Notes: generated by a model from the letters alone, not told the origin. 64,000 bases of DNA from JAMLHH01 sp035515235 (GCA_035515235.1 DATJBS010000024.1:1-64000); one strand, 5' to 3'. Positions 19,073-26,806 are shown, counted from the stretch's first letter. Translations and numbers: made by a program.

Positions 19073-21321
19073 TGAAAAAGCTATCAAAAGAAAATCAGAT
19101 AAAATTTTACCAAGAAGAGATTAAAAAAATCATCGGTGATTACAAATCTTATCTCGATTCTAAATGCATTGATTTAATTAACAAGGTTGAGTTATTTATC
19201 GGCAATTTTGAATACGTTGATACTAATAGAAATCAAGTCGTTTTCTCTTTTGATAAGGATAAACTACCAAAAACAAAAATTCCACTTACAGCATCCAAGC
19301 CAATTTCTTCCGATATTTTGGGTTCCGATTTCAAGAGTATCACTTACAATACTTACAGAAATAAATTTGTAAAAGGTTATACAGAGTGTTATGGCGTCTA
19401 TTACCAAGAGTTAAACGGTAAGTACAAAGTGGGTTTTAGTAATTTTGAAATTGAGTTTTTAAATTCATTAGCTATTGGTGATAAAATAGTTTTTGGAATT
19501 TCCGATCCTCCATTGAAATACTATTTCAACTTAATTCAATTAACCAAGAATGAAGTAAATTCTAAAGTAGTCGATGCTGTCCTCTTCAGTAACTACCATT
19601 TAAATGATTTTAAACCAATACATATAGATAATTCTTTAGAACTAATAGATAAGTATAAAACCAATTTACACAGCAGTGATACAATCATTATTCAAGGTCC
19701 TCCTGGTACGGGAAAAACGTTCTTTATTTCAAGACTACTTTCTTTGCTTTCGGAAGAAAAGAAATCAGTAATGGTAGCCACTTTGGCAAATAGATCACTT
19801 ATTGAGCTTGCAAAAAAGTATTTTGAAATTAAGTATGCTAAGAAGGGTGTTGTCTTTAAATCGAATTTAACATTAGAAGAAACCAAAGAAGTAAAGGAAT
19901 TGAAACCTATACCTAAGGACTTTCTTCCATCAGTAGGCAACATTTTGTTAACCACTTTTTATAAAATGACAGGAGTAGCCGCAGAAAATATAACGACTCC
20001 AATTTATGATTATATTATTTTAGAAGAAGCCAGTCAGTGCTTTTTAGGGACTATTGCAGCCGCAAGATTACTTGGTAAGAAAGTAATCTTGGTAGGTGAC
20101 CCACTTCAATTGCCTCCAATTGTGAACCAAGAAAATCCAAGTAAAATATCAGTTGATATTGATTTAATACAGGAGTCATTTACTTTCTATGCTTCTACAA
20201 TTAATTGCCCAAAATTCAGATTAACAACAACCTACAGGTTTTCAGAGAATGCCTGTTTGCAGACAAATACGTTTTATGAAAACAGCCTAAAATCAAAATC
20301 AGATATTCAAAAAGGCAATGAGATATTTTCAAAAATACCTACCCTTTACAACAACAAAGGCGGCAGCTCATTATTCTATTACGATTCAACAAATTTGAGA
20401 AGTATTTATGACTTGCTTTTAGCTCAGATAAATGCCTTGCTTCAAATAAACCCCAAGTTTGAAATTGCGATTTTATCTTCTACAAAGAAAGGTGTGAAAT
20501 TGTTAAGAGATAATTTACTTCATAAATTCAATGATAAACAAGACCAAATTCTGATTAATACAGTCGATAGCGTTCAAGGCTTGACAATTGACTTCTGCTT
20601 TTATTTTGCGTTTTCTGATGGCAGTCCTACGTTTTCATTCAAACTAAACCGGTTCAATGTGGCAACAAGCAGAGCAAGATTTTGTACATTGATTCTATTA
20701 GATGAAGTTTACAAAGTGGTTCAGCCCTACAAAGGTTTGGTAGCCGAATTTATCTCAAAGTGTGATTTAAATAATGATACTTCTGTTCTCAAAATTATAG
20801 AAGCAGCCAGCAACAGTGATTCCACACTGCCTAAAACACCAGGATTAAAAGTTATAGACAGGGTAGACCTATCCAAGTTTGAAAAGCCTAAGAAGGAAAT
20901 CATCAAAGGCAAGGAAAATATTTACATCATTGATACCAATGTATTTGTAGACTGCCCTGAAATAATTTCCAAAATTGATACTAAATACAGTATAGTCCTT
21001 TCTGCCAAAGTAATCGATGAGTTGGACTACCTTAAAATCTCTTTAACCGAAGAACAGAAACGAAATGTTCAGAAGGCATTAAGGCTAATAAACGAGAGTA
21101 TTGATAAGCGTGGCATTAAAATGGAAACAGCTGATCTAAACTTATTACCCAATGACTTCAACAAAAAATCACCTGACAATTTTATCCTATCAGTTGCCCT
21201 AAAATTCAAAGGTGAAAACCCCATAATGCTCACATCTGATAATGGCTTGCAGATAAAAACCAAAGGATTAGGTGTAACCACAATTACGCTAAAGGAGTTT
21301 TTGAATCAAAGGAAGTATTAA
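19072..21321 (+). CDS. Superfamily 1 helicase with C-terminal PIN nuclease domain
   Basis: A 749-residue protein. Residues about 1-190 are an N-terminal domain with a strand pattern possibly shared with the upstream partner. A Dna2/Upf1-like SF1 helicase follows: Walker A QGPPGTGKTFF (about 209), Walker B ILEEASQC (about 316), GDPLQLPPI, and the C-terminal motifs TVDSVQGL and NVATSRAR. Residues about 613-745 form a PIN domain with IYIIDTNVF (first Asp), VIDELDYL, SPDNFILSVA and LTSDNG supplying the expected acidic residues, so an RNA- or DNA-cleaving function is likely. Coupling to the GHKL ATPase by TAATG suggests a two-protein complex. The motifs are clear; the biological role in defence is inferred. 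Confidence 0.85.
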   Translation: MKKLSKENQIKFYQEEIKKIIGDYKSYLDSKCIDLINKVELFIGNFEYVDTNRNQVVFSFDKDKLPKTKIPLTASKPISSDILGSDFKSITYNTYRNKFVKGYTECYGVYYQELNGKYKVGFSNFEIEFLNSLAIGDKIVFGISDPPLKYYFNLIQLTKNEVNSKVVDAVLFSNYHLNDFKPIHIDNSLELIDKYKTNLHSSDTIIIQGPPGTGKTFFISRLLSLLSEEKKSVMVATLANRSLIELAKKYFEIKYAKKGVVFKSNLTLEETKEVKELKPIPKDFLPSVGNILLTTFYKMTGVAAENITTPIYDYIILEEASQCFLGTIAAARLLGKKVILVGDPLQLPPIVNQENPSKISVDIDLIQESFTFYASTINCPKFRLTTTYRFSENACLQTNTFYENSLKSKSDIQKGNEIFSKIPTLYNNKGGSSLFYYDSTNLRSIYDLLLAQINALLQINPKFEIAILSSTKKGVKLLRDNLLHKFNDKQDQILINTVDSVQGLTIDFCFYFAFSDGSPTFSFKLNRFNVATSRARFCTLILLDEVYKVVQPYKGLVAEFISKCDLNNDTSVLKIIEAASNSDSTLPKTPGLKVIDRVDLSKFEKPKKEIIKGKENIYIIDTNVFVDCPEIISKIDTKYSIVLSAKVIDELDYLKISLTEEQKRNVQKALRLINESIDKRGIKMETADLNLLPNDFNKKSPDNFILSVALKFKGENPIMLTSDNGLQIKTKGLGVTTITLKEFLNQRKY

Positions 21322-21336
21322 AAGCAAAAAATTTTG

Positions 21337-21879
21337 TCATTCAAAATTTATTTCAATTGAATTTCTTCTAATCATAGTTGCCAATTCCTGTCTAATGGTA
21401 GTTCTTAATTTATTGAATTTACTTAATGTTACCTCATAATTTTCTTTTGTAACTACTTCATAATTAACCCAAATTCTAAAAACACAATGAGGATACATAC
21501 AACAGAGTGGATCGTGTATTAGCTGCATTGTGCAATTATTGCTATTGCCATTTTTTATTTCTTGAAAATATTTTATGTATTGATTATTCTCATTTAAACT
21601 TTTTATCTCCAAAATACAAACAACCTTTCCAGTATATTTTTCTAACTCATCTTCAGGTATAATATTAAACAAAACATCATCCATCTCTGAAATGATATTT
21701 CCACAGTTACTACCTAAATTATTTGAAATATCACGCAACGAAATCGACTGAAAAGGATTTTCTATTTCATTAGGGTTACATCTTCTAAATATCAAATCTC
21801 CAATTCGAAACTCCAAAAAGACTGGTTTCTCGTTCCAATGTAATGATCCATGTATGTAATTTAGTGTACAATCCGGCAT
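21337..21879 (-). CDS. Hypothetical protein (orf180) with a Cys/His cluster
   Basis: A 180-residue protein without recognised family membership, signal peptide or membrane helix. It has an N-terminal beta-rich half and a notable HDPLCCMYPHC at about residues 121-131 that could bind metal. It is the last of three reverse-strand genes, starting 6 bases after the stop of orf150, and ends 15 bases from the convergent helicase-PIN gene. Its linkage to a TIGR04255-like gene suggests a three-component cassette. A function cannot be assigned. Confidence 0.55.
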   Translation of the reverse strand: MPDCTLNYIHGSLHWNEKPVFLEFRIGDLIFRRCNPNEIENPFQSISLRDISNNLGSNCGNIISEMDDVLFNIIPEDELEKYTGKVVCILEIKSLNENNQYIKYFQEIKNGNSNNCTMQLIHDPLCCMYPHCVFRIWVNYEVVTKENYEVTLSKFNKLRTTIRQELATMIRRNSIEINFE

Positions 21880-21885
21880 TAAATA

Positions 21886-22338
21886 CTATGAAAGAAAGTT
21901 TAACACAATTGATTCAAAATCACATCCATCAATGGTATAAAATTCTAATAAATTACCTTTCTGGTTGCCAATAAACGAAAAAGCAAAATCATTTTCTGGA
22001 TGCAGAATAATATTAACAAGCCCCTTTTCTGATTCTCTAAATAGTAATAAGTCTCCATCATCGTTAAGAGAATGCTTAAAGCTCTTTAATCTATGAGGAT
22101 CTATAATTAACCTAACTTTATTAAGCTGATTGATTATTTCAGAAAGAACGGAAATCTGCCACTGTGTTAGTGTGTCATAATCATTAGTAATTTGATTATA
22201 TATTTCTTCAACTTCTTCAATTAAGGGATTAGCAAAAGTTGTGTTTTCTTGTTCAAACATTTCTTTATAAAAATCACCTGCAAACTCAGACTGAACTAAT
22301 GTTTGTTTAAATGCAATAATTTCCATTGAGTTGTTCAT
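21886..22338 (-). CDS. Hypothetical protein (orf150)
   Basis: A 150-residue protein, the middle gene of the reverse-strand cassette. Residues 1-75 are helical; residues about 85-145 are beta-rich (LLLFRESEKGLVNIILHPENDFAFSF would fold as antiparallel strands). No catalytic motif or known family was recognised. Its ATG overlaps the stop of the TIGR04255-like gene by 4 bases, which shows translational coupling, and orf180 follows after 6 bases. It may form a complex with the TIGR04255-like protein, judging only from gene order. Confidence 0.55.
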   Translation of the reverse strand: MNNSMEIIAFKQTLVQSEFAGDFYKEMFEQENTTFANPLIEEVEEIYNQITNDYDTLTQWQISVLSEIINQLNKVRLIIDPHRLKSFKHSLNDDGDLLLFRESEKGLVNIILHPENDFAFSFIGNQKGNLLEFYTIDGCDFESIVLNFLS

Positions 22339-23039
22339 AAATTATATTTGTTTTTGGTTTTTTCTGTAATGCACTCTTGGAAGATACTGTTTTTAAGTTC
22401 TCTCATATCTCCAAATGCATCACTGATATTTTCATAATATTTCCCTTCAATTCTTCTATTAAGATTAATATCCAAAATTATTCCTTCTTTTTTATTGTCT
22501 TTTCCTTTTGTAACTGCAATTGTAGCTTCAGTTTTTGGATCGTTTACTAATGTATATTTTATAGAAGTAAAACTTTGCTTTACTTCTGTAAACGGACTTT
22601 CAGTCCAAATGTTTACAAAGTCTTTGATTTGTTCATCTTTGTCAATATCTATAAAGTTTAAATATCTTAAAGAAACATTTGTAACAATCAATTGTCCAGT
22701 GCATATTTGAAACTTCTCCCAATAAGAATTTAGCTCTAATATAAGTTCCACGTATGATTTGTACTCCTTAGTTTTGTGAAATGCCAATAAACCAACTTTG
22801 GCTTGTAAAATTCTATTGTAAGGCTCGTCGCATTTTAAAACATACCCTGATTTCTGCACATTAGTTACTGGAGGGGTGCCATCAGAAGTTGCTTTCAAAT
22901 TAGCATTATATCCAGGTCTAATAACAGGAAAAGCTTTCTTTATTTCATCAATTTCAACAAAATTTTGAAGGCAATCTAACTTTATGTTTTCTGCAAACGA
23001 GATACTGAATATTATTTCCTTGATTGGATTTGATGACAT
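22335..23039 (-). CDS. TIGR04255-like family protein
   Basis: A 234-residue protein. The start (IKEIIFSISFAE) and the C terminus (FGDMRELKNSIFQECITEK) match the layout of TIGR04255 proteins, which begin 'NPPIVEAVFEI' and end with a 'L..LKN.IFE..IT' helix. The family is common in genomic islands and has no established biochemical function. This is the first gene of a coupled reverse-strand trio, and about 250 bases of AT-rich DNA lies upstream as a probable promoter region. The family call is by eye and moderately secure. Confidence 0.6.
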   Translation of the reverse strand: MSSNPIKEIIFSISFAENIKLDCLQNFVEIDEIKKAFPVIRPGYNANLKATSDGTPPVTNVQKSGYVLKCDEPYNRILQAKVGLLAFHKTKEYKSYVELILELNSYWEKFQICTGQLIVTNVSLRYLNFIDIDKDEQIKDFVNIWTESPFTEVKQSFTSIKYTLVNDPKTEATIAVTKGKDNKKEGIILDINLNRRIEGKYYENISDAFGDMRELKNSIFQECITEKTKNKYNL

Positions 23040-23178
23040 AATTCTTAATAGTCTATCTTAAGTGAAAATTTATTCGAGAGCTTGTACTATACAAATCTAA
23101 CAATATAATCTAATTTTATTAAGTTTTGATTTTTATAATGAAACTGAAAGGGTATTATATTTACTACATTAATTACTG

Positions 23179-23334
23179 ATGCCAAACATGTCTTATGCAC
23201 TCCCATCGCACAATGCCAATGCTTCAGTGCATTTATGGTACTGCGCCATTTTTAAACTGTCATACTTTTTGTGTGGTCTGTTTCCCACGCTTTACAGCAC
23301 ATTGCTTTTTTGTTTAAAGCATTTAATTTTTTAG
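23179..23334 (+). other. Short open frame (51 codons) of uncertain status
   Basis: An ATG-initiated 51-codon frame begins MPNMSYALPSHNANASVHLW and ends in a hydrophobic tail (LYSTLLFCLKHLIF). It sits at the start of the structured non-coding region. It has no recognisable domain. It could encode a small membrane peptide or be a chance frame in a conserved non-coding sequence; chance is the more likely reading. Confidence 0.2.
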
Positions 23335-23457
23335 AGGTAAAACTAAAAAAGCAAAGAGTTGTTGCCAACCCTCCACAGCCCAAACAAAAAGCCGCTACAT
23401 TCCAACCACCACCACCATTTCGCTTATGCCAGTATTAAAAATGTCGGAAGCTAAGTT

Positions 23458-23550
23458 ACATAATGTGCCATTATGTGTTCGCTACGCATAGACCCTGCCT
23501 TACTGATGCAAGCATCCCCACCCAAGGGCTATCACATAATGACATTATGT
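23458..23550. repeat. Pair of ACATAATG palindromes
   Basis: ACATAATG-TGC-CATTATGT lies at 23458-23476 and ACATAATG-A-CATTATGT at 23534-23550. Both have perfect 8-bp arms, and they are separated by 57 bases. Two copies of the same dyad with different spacers point to binding sites for a dimeric DNA-binding protein of the element. Confidence 0.6.
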
Positions 23551-23873
23551 AAAATAGCCAGTACCATAACCGATTCATGAAAACTATCCCCACTCACAAA
23601 AGCCTTACTGATATTTTCATGTATCGGAAGCCGTAAAATCGTTACGGACATTTACCCATTACTCCCCACCACCCTTTTCAGAGGTGCAGAAAAAATAAAC
23701 TATCATATTTTATTCGGCTTTAAGCAGCTGCTATTCCATTTCATTACATAGCACCAACTACAGCCTATATTGCAAGCAAGAGTATTGCCTTCTCTACATT
23801 CCACGAACCCTCTCTTTATTTCATTACGCAATCTGTATGCTTGACGTAATAGACTTGAACTTTGCAGAAATGT

Positions 23874-23891
23874 AAAGTTTGCAAAGTTTGC
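23874..23891 (+). repeat. Tandem 9-bp repeat AAAGTTTGC x2
   Basis: Two perfect adjacent copies of AAAGTTTGC lie at 23874-23882 and 23883-23891. They are close to an ATTACG/CGTAAT inverted repeat (23823-23828, 23845-23850). Iteron-like or relaxosome-binding repeats would look like this, but two copies are few. Confidence 0.5.
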
Positions 23892-24065
23892 ATTCTTGCA
23901 AAAGCATACAAGACTGCTTCATTCCATGCCCATACATTCGTTCCATTCCGTTCAGTCAGCACACTTGCTACCCTCAAGCCCTAGGCACATTATTGATATA
24001 GTTTATTTTTCTGATGTGTCACCCCATTTATGCAGATTTCATTATTTCTAATTTAGAATAAAAGT

Positions 24066-24083
24066 TAGGACAGATAGGACAGA
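24066..24083 (+). repeat. Tandem 9-bp repeat TAGGACAGA x2
   Basis: Two perfect adjacent copies of TAGGACAGA occur at 24066-24074 and 24075-24083, about 75 bases before the long hairpin. They add to the repeat-rich character of this non-coding region. Confidence 0.5.
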
Positions 24084-24156
24084 ATAATATCAAAAAGAAT
24101 AAAAAAGGAAGCAAATGTAGGTGGTTAAAGATGGTCTGAAAAGGTCAAGCCCTACG

Positions 24157-24206
24157 GGTTTTGAAAAAAATCTCCACCCTTTCGGGTAGTATTTTTCTCA
24201 AAAACC
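24157..24206. repeat. Long imperfect inverted repeat (~23-bp arms)
   Basis: The arm at 24157-24179 (starting GGTTTTGAAAAAAATC) pairs with 24184-24206 (ending TTTTTCTCAAAAACC) around a four-base TTTC loop, with a few mismatches. The inner stem CCACCC/GGGTAG is GC-rich. It could be an oriT hairpin, a structured RNA or a strong terminator. It lies about 110 bases upstream of the DUF6943-like gene. Confidence 0.55.
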
Positions 24207-24315
24207 TTGTCAGCCCACTTCTTACCACCATTTGAAAGGCTTTCTTTTTTTTTCGTTTTTTTCTTTGACATTTTATTGTCGAGGGGGATTTCGGAAGCCA
24301 ACTAAATCCTTTCAA

Positions 24316-24741
24316 ATGGCAAAATTCTCTCTTAAAACTTACAGTCCAGCAACTAAAACCGAAATGTTGCAATTTTTTATTTTAAACAAAGGGAAAAACA
24401 GCGGAAAACCACTTTCCGAGCCTTGCCCGAATTGCTTTGTTTTAACCGCCAAAAGCGAAGAAGATAAGCAGTTTTTTTACTCACTTTGTTTCGGCTTATG
24501 GAAGGCAAAATCCTTTGAATATTTCTTAAAAGGTTCTGTTATCCCATTCATTACCATTGGCGATTGTAAACAAGCCATCAATAACGGATTAGAGCAAGCC
24601 AAAACCGATTTAAAAGGCTTCAATAGGTCAGTAAAGGCATTAGAAATTTTAGAGCAGCAAGAGAAAAAATACAAAGAAACTTTGCTCCTTATCAATGATG
24701 CAAAGAGGGCTATTTTTTACCGTTACATCAAAAGGAGGTAA
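24316..24741 (+). CDS. DUF6943-like protein of Bacteroidota mobile elements
   Basis: The start is set at the ATG at 24316 (MAKFSLKTYSPATK), giving 141 residues; a longer frame from a TTG at 24232 would run through hairpin-flanking DNA and is unlikely. The protein contains SEPCPNCFVLTAKSEEDKQF, then a hydrophobic-aromatic FYSLCFGLWKAKSF and GSVIPFITIGD, followed by a C-terminal helical coiled coil rich in Lys/Glu. I recognise this pattern from small conserved proteins (DUF6943) in Bacteroidota conjugative and mobilizable elements. Its function is unknown. It supports the mobile nature of this segment. Confidence 0.6.
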   Translation: MAKFSLKTYSPATKTEMLQFFILNKGKNSGKPLSEPCPNCFVLTAKSEEDKQFFYSLCFGLWKAKSFEYFLKGSVIPFITIGDCKQAINNGLEQAKTDLKGFNRSVKALEILEQQEKKYKETLLLINDAKRAIFYRYIKRR

Positions 24742-24824
24742 AAAACCTTTCCTATGGTTGTCTTATGGTTTAGGTACACTTATTTAAACCATATTTAACC
24801 ATTATAGGAAAAAAGGTGCAAACG

Positions 24825-24854
24825 AAAAAAGCCCACTCGATTTGAGCAGGCTTT
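24825..24854 (-). terminator. Intrinsic terminator for the reverse-strand gene ending at 24893
   Basis: On the reverse strand the sequence reads AAAGCCTGCTC, a five-base loop, GAGTGGGCTTTTTT: a GC-rich stem followed by a T run. It lies about 40 bases past the stop of the upstream reverse-strand gene. Confidence 0.8.
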
Positions 24855-24892
24855 CCCGATTTTCCGAAATCATCTAATTCACTGATGAAAAA

Positions 24893-25696
24893 TTAGAATA
24901 TCTTGGCTACTTTCATCGCATTTCCTTGTGAAAATAAATAGTAGTTTGAGTTCACTTCTTGATAAAATTCTACTGCCAACAAATTCACAACCGACACATC
25001 TGCAGAAATAGTTGGAGAACCTGATAAAGTACTTACAACACTTATTAAACCAGTTGAAGCATTTACAGATAAATAACCTGAATCTTGCACGTCAGTTAAG
25101 CCATTTGTAGTGCTGTCTTTTGGTTCATAAACTTTTGTAGTACTGTTATATTCAAAGTCAGACAAAACTGCAATTGCATTAATGATTTTGAAGTGTGTAG
25201 CACCAGCAGGAATATACATTCTATCCAAAGGATTAAAAGATGGAATGTCCAGAGTTGAACTATCTCTTGCAACAGTTGGAGTAATAGTGTAAGGAGCGTT
25301 AAAAGCGCCATTAAAAGAAGTGAATTTGTTAAATTCAAATCCTTCTAAATACTGTGGGGCAACTGTTATCAAAATTGCTCTTTGCCCTCTTGCTTCAGAA
25401 CCATCTTCCAAATTGATTTTTTTCATTATTGCAGTTATCCTTCCTGTAACTTGGCTATCGCCATTATTACGGATTAATCCTGCAATACTTGTTCTTAGTG
25501 ATTTTCCTGTAATTGCACTTCCCCCAAATTCGTTCATATTTTCACGAGTACGAACAAATGCTGGATCTGATGAAATTTGTTCTGCAGATGGACCACCTTT
25601 TAAACCTGCAAAGTCGCCTTGGAGTCCTTTAATTTTGAAATGTCTTACACCGCCCATTGTTCCGGAGTAGCGAACGAGACCTGTTTGTCTAGCCAT
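24893..25696 (-). CDS. Conserved Bacteroidota protein of unknown function (starts MARQTG)
   Basis: A 267-residue protein. The N terminus MARQTGLVRYSGTMGGVRHF followed by KGGPSAEQISSDPAFVRTREN and GKSLRTSIAGLI belongs to a family I have seen repeatedly in Bacteroidota genomes as hypothetical proteins. The C-terminal half is beta-rich, with FNPLDRMYIPAGATHFKI and a Thr/Ser-rich variable stretch. There is no signal peptide. It is divergent from the SNase homologue with about 79 bases between them. A structural or surface-assembly role is possible, but nothing in the sequence shows it. Confidence 0.6.
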   Translation of the reverse strand: MARQTGLVRYSGTMGGVRHFKIKGLQGDFAGLKGGPSAEQISSDPAFVRTRENMNEFGGSAITGKSLRTSIAGLIRNNGDSQVTGRITAIMKKINLEDGSEARGQRAILITVAPQYLEGFEFNKFTSFNGAFNAPYTITPTVARDSSTLDIPSFNPLDRMYIPAGATHFKIINAIAVLSDFEYNSTTKVYEPKDSTTNGLTDVQDSGYLSVNASTGLISVVSTLSGSPTISADVSVVNLLAVEFYQEVNSNYYLFSQGNAMKVAKIF

Positions 25697-25775
25697 AATG
25701 ATATGTTTAAAGATTAAAAATTAATGTAAATTTACAACGTAATCAATTGTAAATCAATTAGATGAATAATGCATT

Positions 25776-26270
25776 ATGAAGCAATTCGAAGTAAAGTGTC
25801 AGATTGTAGTAAAAACCAACTATGAAATAGTTAAAGTGGTTGATGGTGACGGAATTATTGCAAAGAATATTATTTCTAATAAACAGGAAGAAATACGTTT
25901 ATATGGCATAGATGCACCAGAGTTAACACCTTGTAAAAAACTAAAACAGGATGAAAGAGAAACAAATTTATCAGGTCGCTTTTTGATGGAGCTTGCACAC
26001 CAGTCTTATGAATATTTAAGAATTCAGGCAAAGATTGGGATGCGGATTACATTAGTTCAAGAAGTAGGTAAGGAGCAAGACTTGTACGGAAGAACATTGG
26101 CTTATGTAGTATTACCTAACGGTAATAATTTAAATGAAATAATGGTAGAGAGTGGCTTTGCAAAGCCATATGATAAACTTTATTGCTCCCAACTACCAAA
26201 GTATCAAGAACTCAATTTGAGTGCTAAAACAAGGAAAAAAGGATTATATTTGCTTGTAGATAGGTTCTAA
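25776..26270 (+). CDS. Thermonuclease (staphylococcal nuclease) homologue
   Basis: A 164-residue protein with the SNase OB-fold core. The expected residues are present: VVDGDG (Asp23), RLYGIDAPE (Arg41, Asp46, Glu49) and LYGRTLAYV (Arg106), matching the calcium-binding and catalytic positions of Staphylococcus aureus nuclease. The family hydrolyses DNA and RNA. No signal peptide is evident at the N terminus (MKQFEVKCQIVVKTNYEIV), so it is probably cytoplasmic, which is unusual for this enzyme type and would fit a defence or element-processing role. It is the last gene before the right end of the element. Confidence 0.88.
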   Translation: MKQFEVKCQIVVKTNYEIVKVVDGDGIIAKNIISNKQEEIRLYGIDAPELTPCKKLKQDERETNLSGRFLMELAHQSYEYLRIQAKIGMRITLVQEVGKEQDLYGRTLAYVVLPNGNNLNEIMVESGFAKPYDKLYCSQLPKYQELNLSAKTRKKGLYLLVDRF

Positions 26271-26800
26271 AAAACAAGGCATTTTCTCTTATTTGCCATC
26301 AATTTTACAGATTTTGTTGCCTATTTGTTGCCCAATTTGCATAACTATTTGATTATCAACTTAAGTTACTTTTTGTATCGGAAAGTAAAATTGGATTAAT
26401 GATTCACGATTGTAAGATTAAATGTTTTGCTATTTTGTCCATTGTCTAAATTATAAACTAACTATATCAAAACTTTTAAATGATTCAGATAAATCAGAAA
26501 CAATTGAAATGTAAATTGACTTAAGATTTTAAGCCGATTCTATATAATCAAAAGATAAATTTTTGAAAGCTCGTGTTTAGAGTTTACTGTCTGATACGGT
26601 TTTTTTGATTTTTAAAACATACGTCCTTGGAAGAATAATACTGTCTAATGTTATTATGGTTTCCTAACTCTTCGAATTGATTTTCTCTGAATTCCATACA
26701 TCTACTTTAATATAATGTTATCACAAATCAATTTTCTTAATTGGAGTAGTATATCCAATTATAATGTATTAATATTGCGCCATAACATTCGTTAACATTC
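26271..26800. other. Intergenic region: probable element right end and nor promoter region
   Basis: 530 bases without a gene. TTTGTTGCC occurs twice with an 11-base period (26313-26321, 26324-26332), and this is where mobile-element genes stop. The rest is AT-rich. TAACATTC is repeated at 26783-26790 and 26793-26800 immediately before the Rrf2 start codon. No tRNA gene was seen. Confidence 0.45.
26313..26334 (+). repeat. TTTGTTGCC direct repeat at the presumed right end
   Basis: The units TTTGTTGCCTA (26313-26323) and TTTGTTGCCCA (26324-26334) differ in one position. Short direct repeats like these are often integrase arm-binding sites near the ends of integrative elements. A matching copy was not found at the left because that end is outside the window. 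Confidence 0.45.
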
Positions 26801-26806
26801 ATGTTA
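26793..26806. promoter_or_regulatory. Dyad over the Rrf2 start codon, possible autoregulatory operator
   Basis: TAACAT-TC-ATGTTA is a perfect 6+6 dyad at 26793-26806 that includes the ATG start of the Rrf2 gene. A second TAACATTC lies 2 bases upstream. Rrf2 proteins commonly bind dyads in their own promoters, so autoregulation is plausible. Confidence 0.35.

Larger units (their letters stand above)
23040..24315. other. Structured non-coding region, candidate origin of transfer
   Basis: About 1.3 kb without a convincing gene, with base composition unlike its surroundings (locally C-rich on the + strand). It contains two near-identical palindromes (23458-23476 and 23534-23550), an ATTACG/CGTAAT inverted repeat (23823-23850), two sets of perfect 9-bp tandem repeats (23874-23891 and 24066-24083) and a ~50-base hairpin (24157-24206). 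This collection resembles an origin of transfer or replication control region of a mobilizable element. No relaxase gene is nearby, so if it is an oriT it would need help from another element. This is inference from repeats only. Confidence 0.45.
1..26340. mobile_element. Integrative mobile element with defence island (right part; left end outside window)
   Basis: The region carries the hallmarks of a Bacteroidota integrative element: two small excisionase-like HTH genes followed by a VirE-N/DUF3987 protein at the left, a DUF6943-like gene beside a structured non-coding region at the right, and dense defence genes between them. No integrase is in the window, so it probably lies left of base 1. 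The right limit is set where mobile-type genes give way to the nor cluster, at TTTGTTGCC repeats near 26,313-26,334. No direct-repeat att pair could be confirmed because the left junction is missing. The element call is inference from gene content; the exact boundaries are uncertain. Confidence 0.6.

Noticed and set aside
24145..24372. Reverse-strand frame with a basic stretch in the hairpin region
   Set aside because: It runs through the long hairpin and the start of the DUF6943-like gene and shows no protein-like domain; it is more likely a shadow of the conserved non-coding structure.
26271..26800. tRNA gene as integration target at the right end
   Set aside because: No cloverleaf or conserved tRNA arms could be found in this region.
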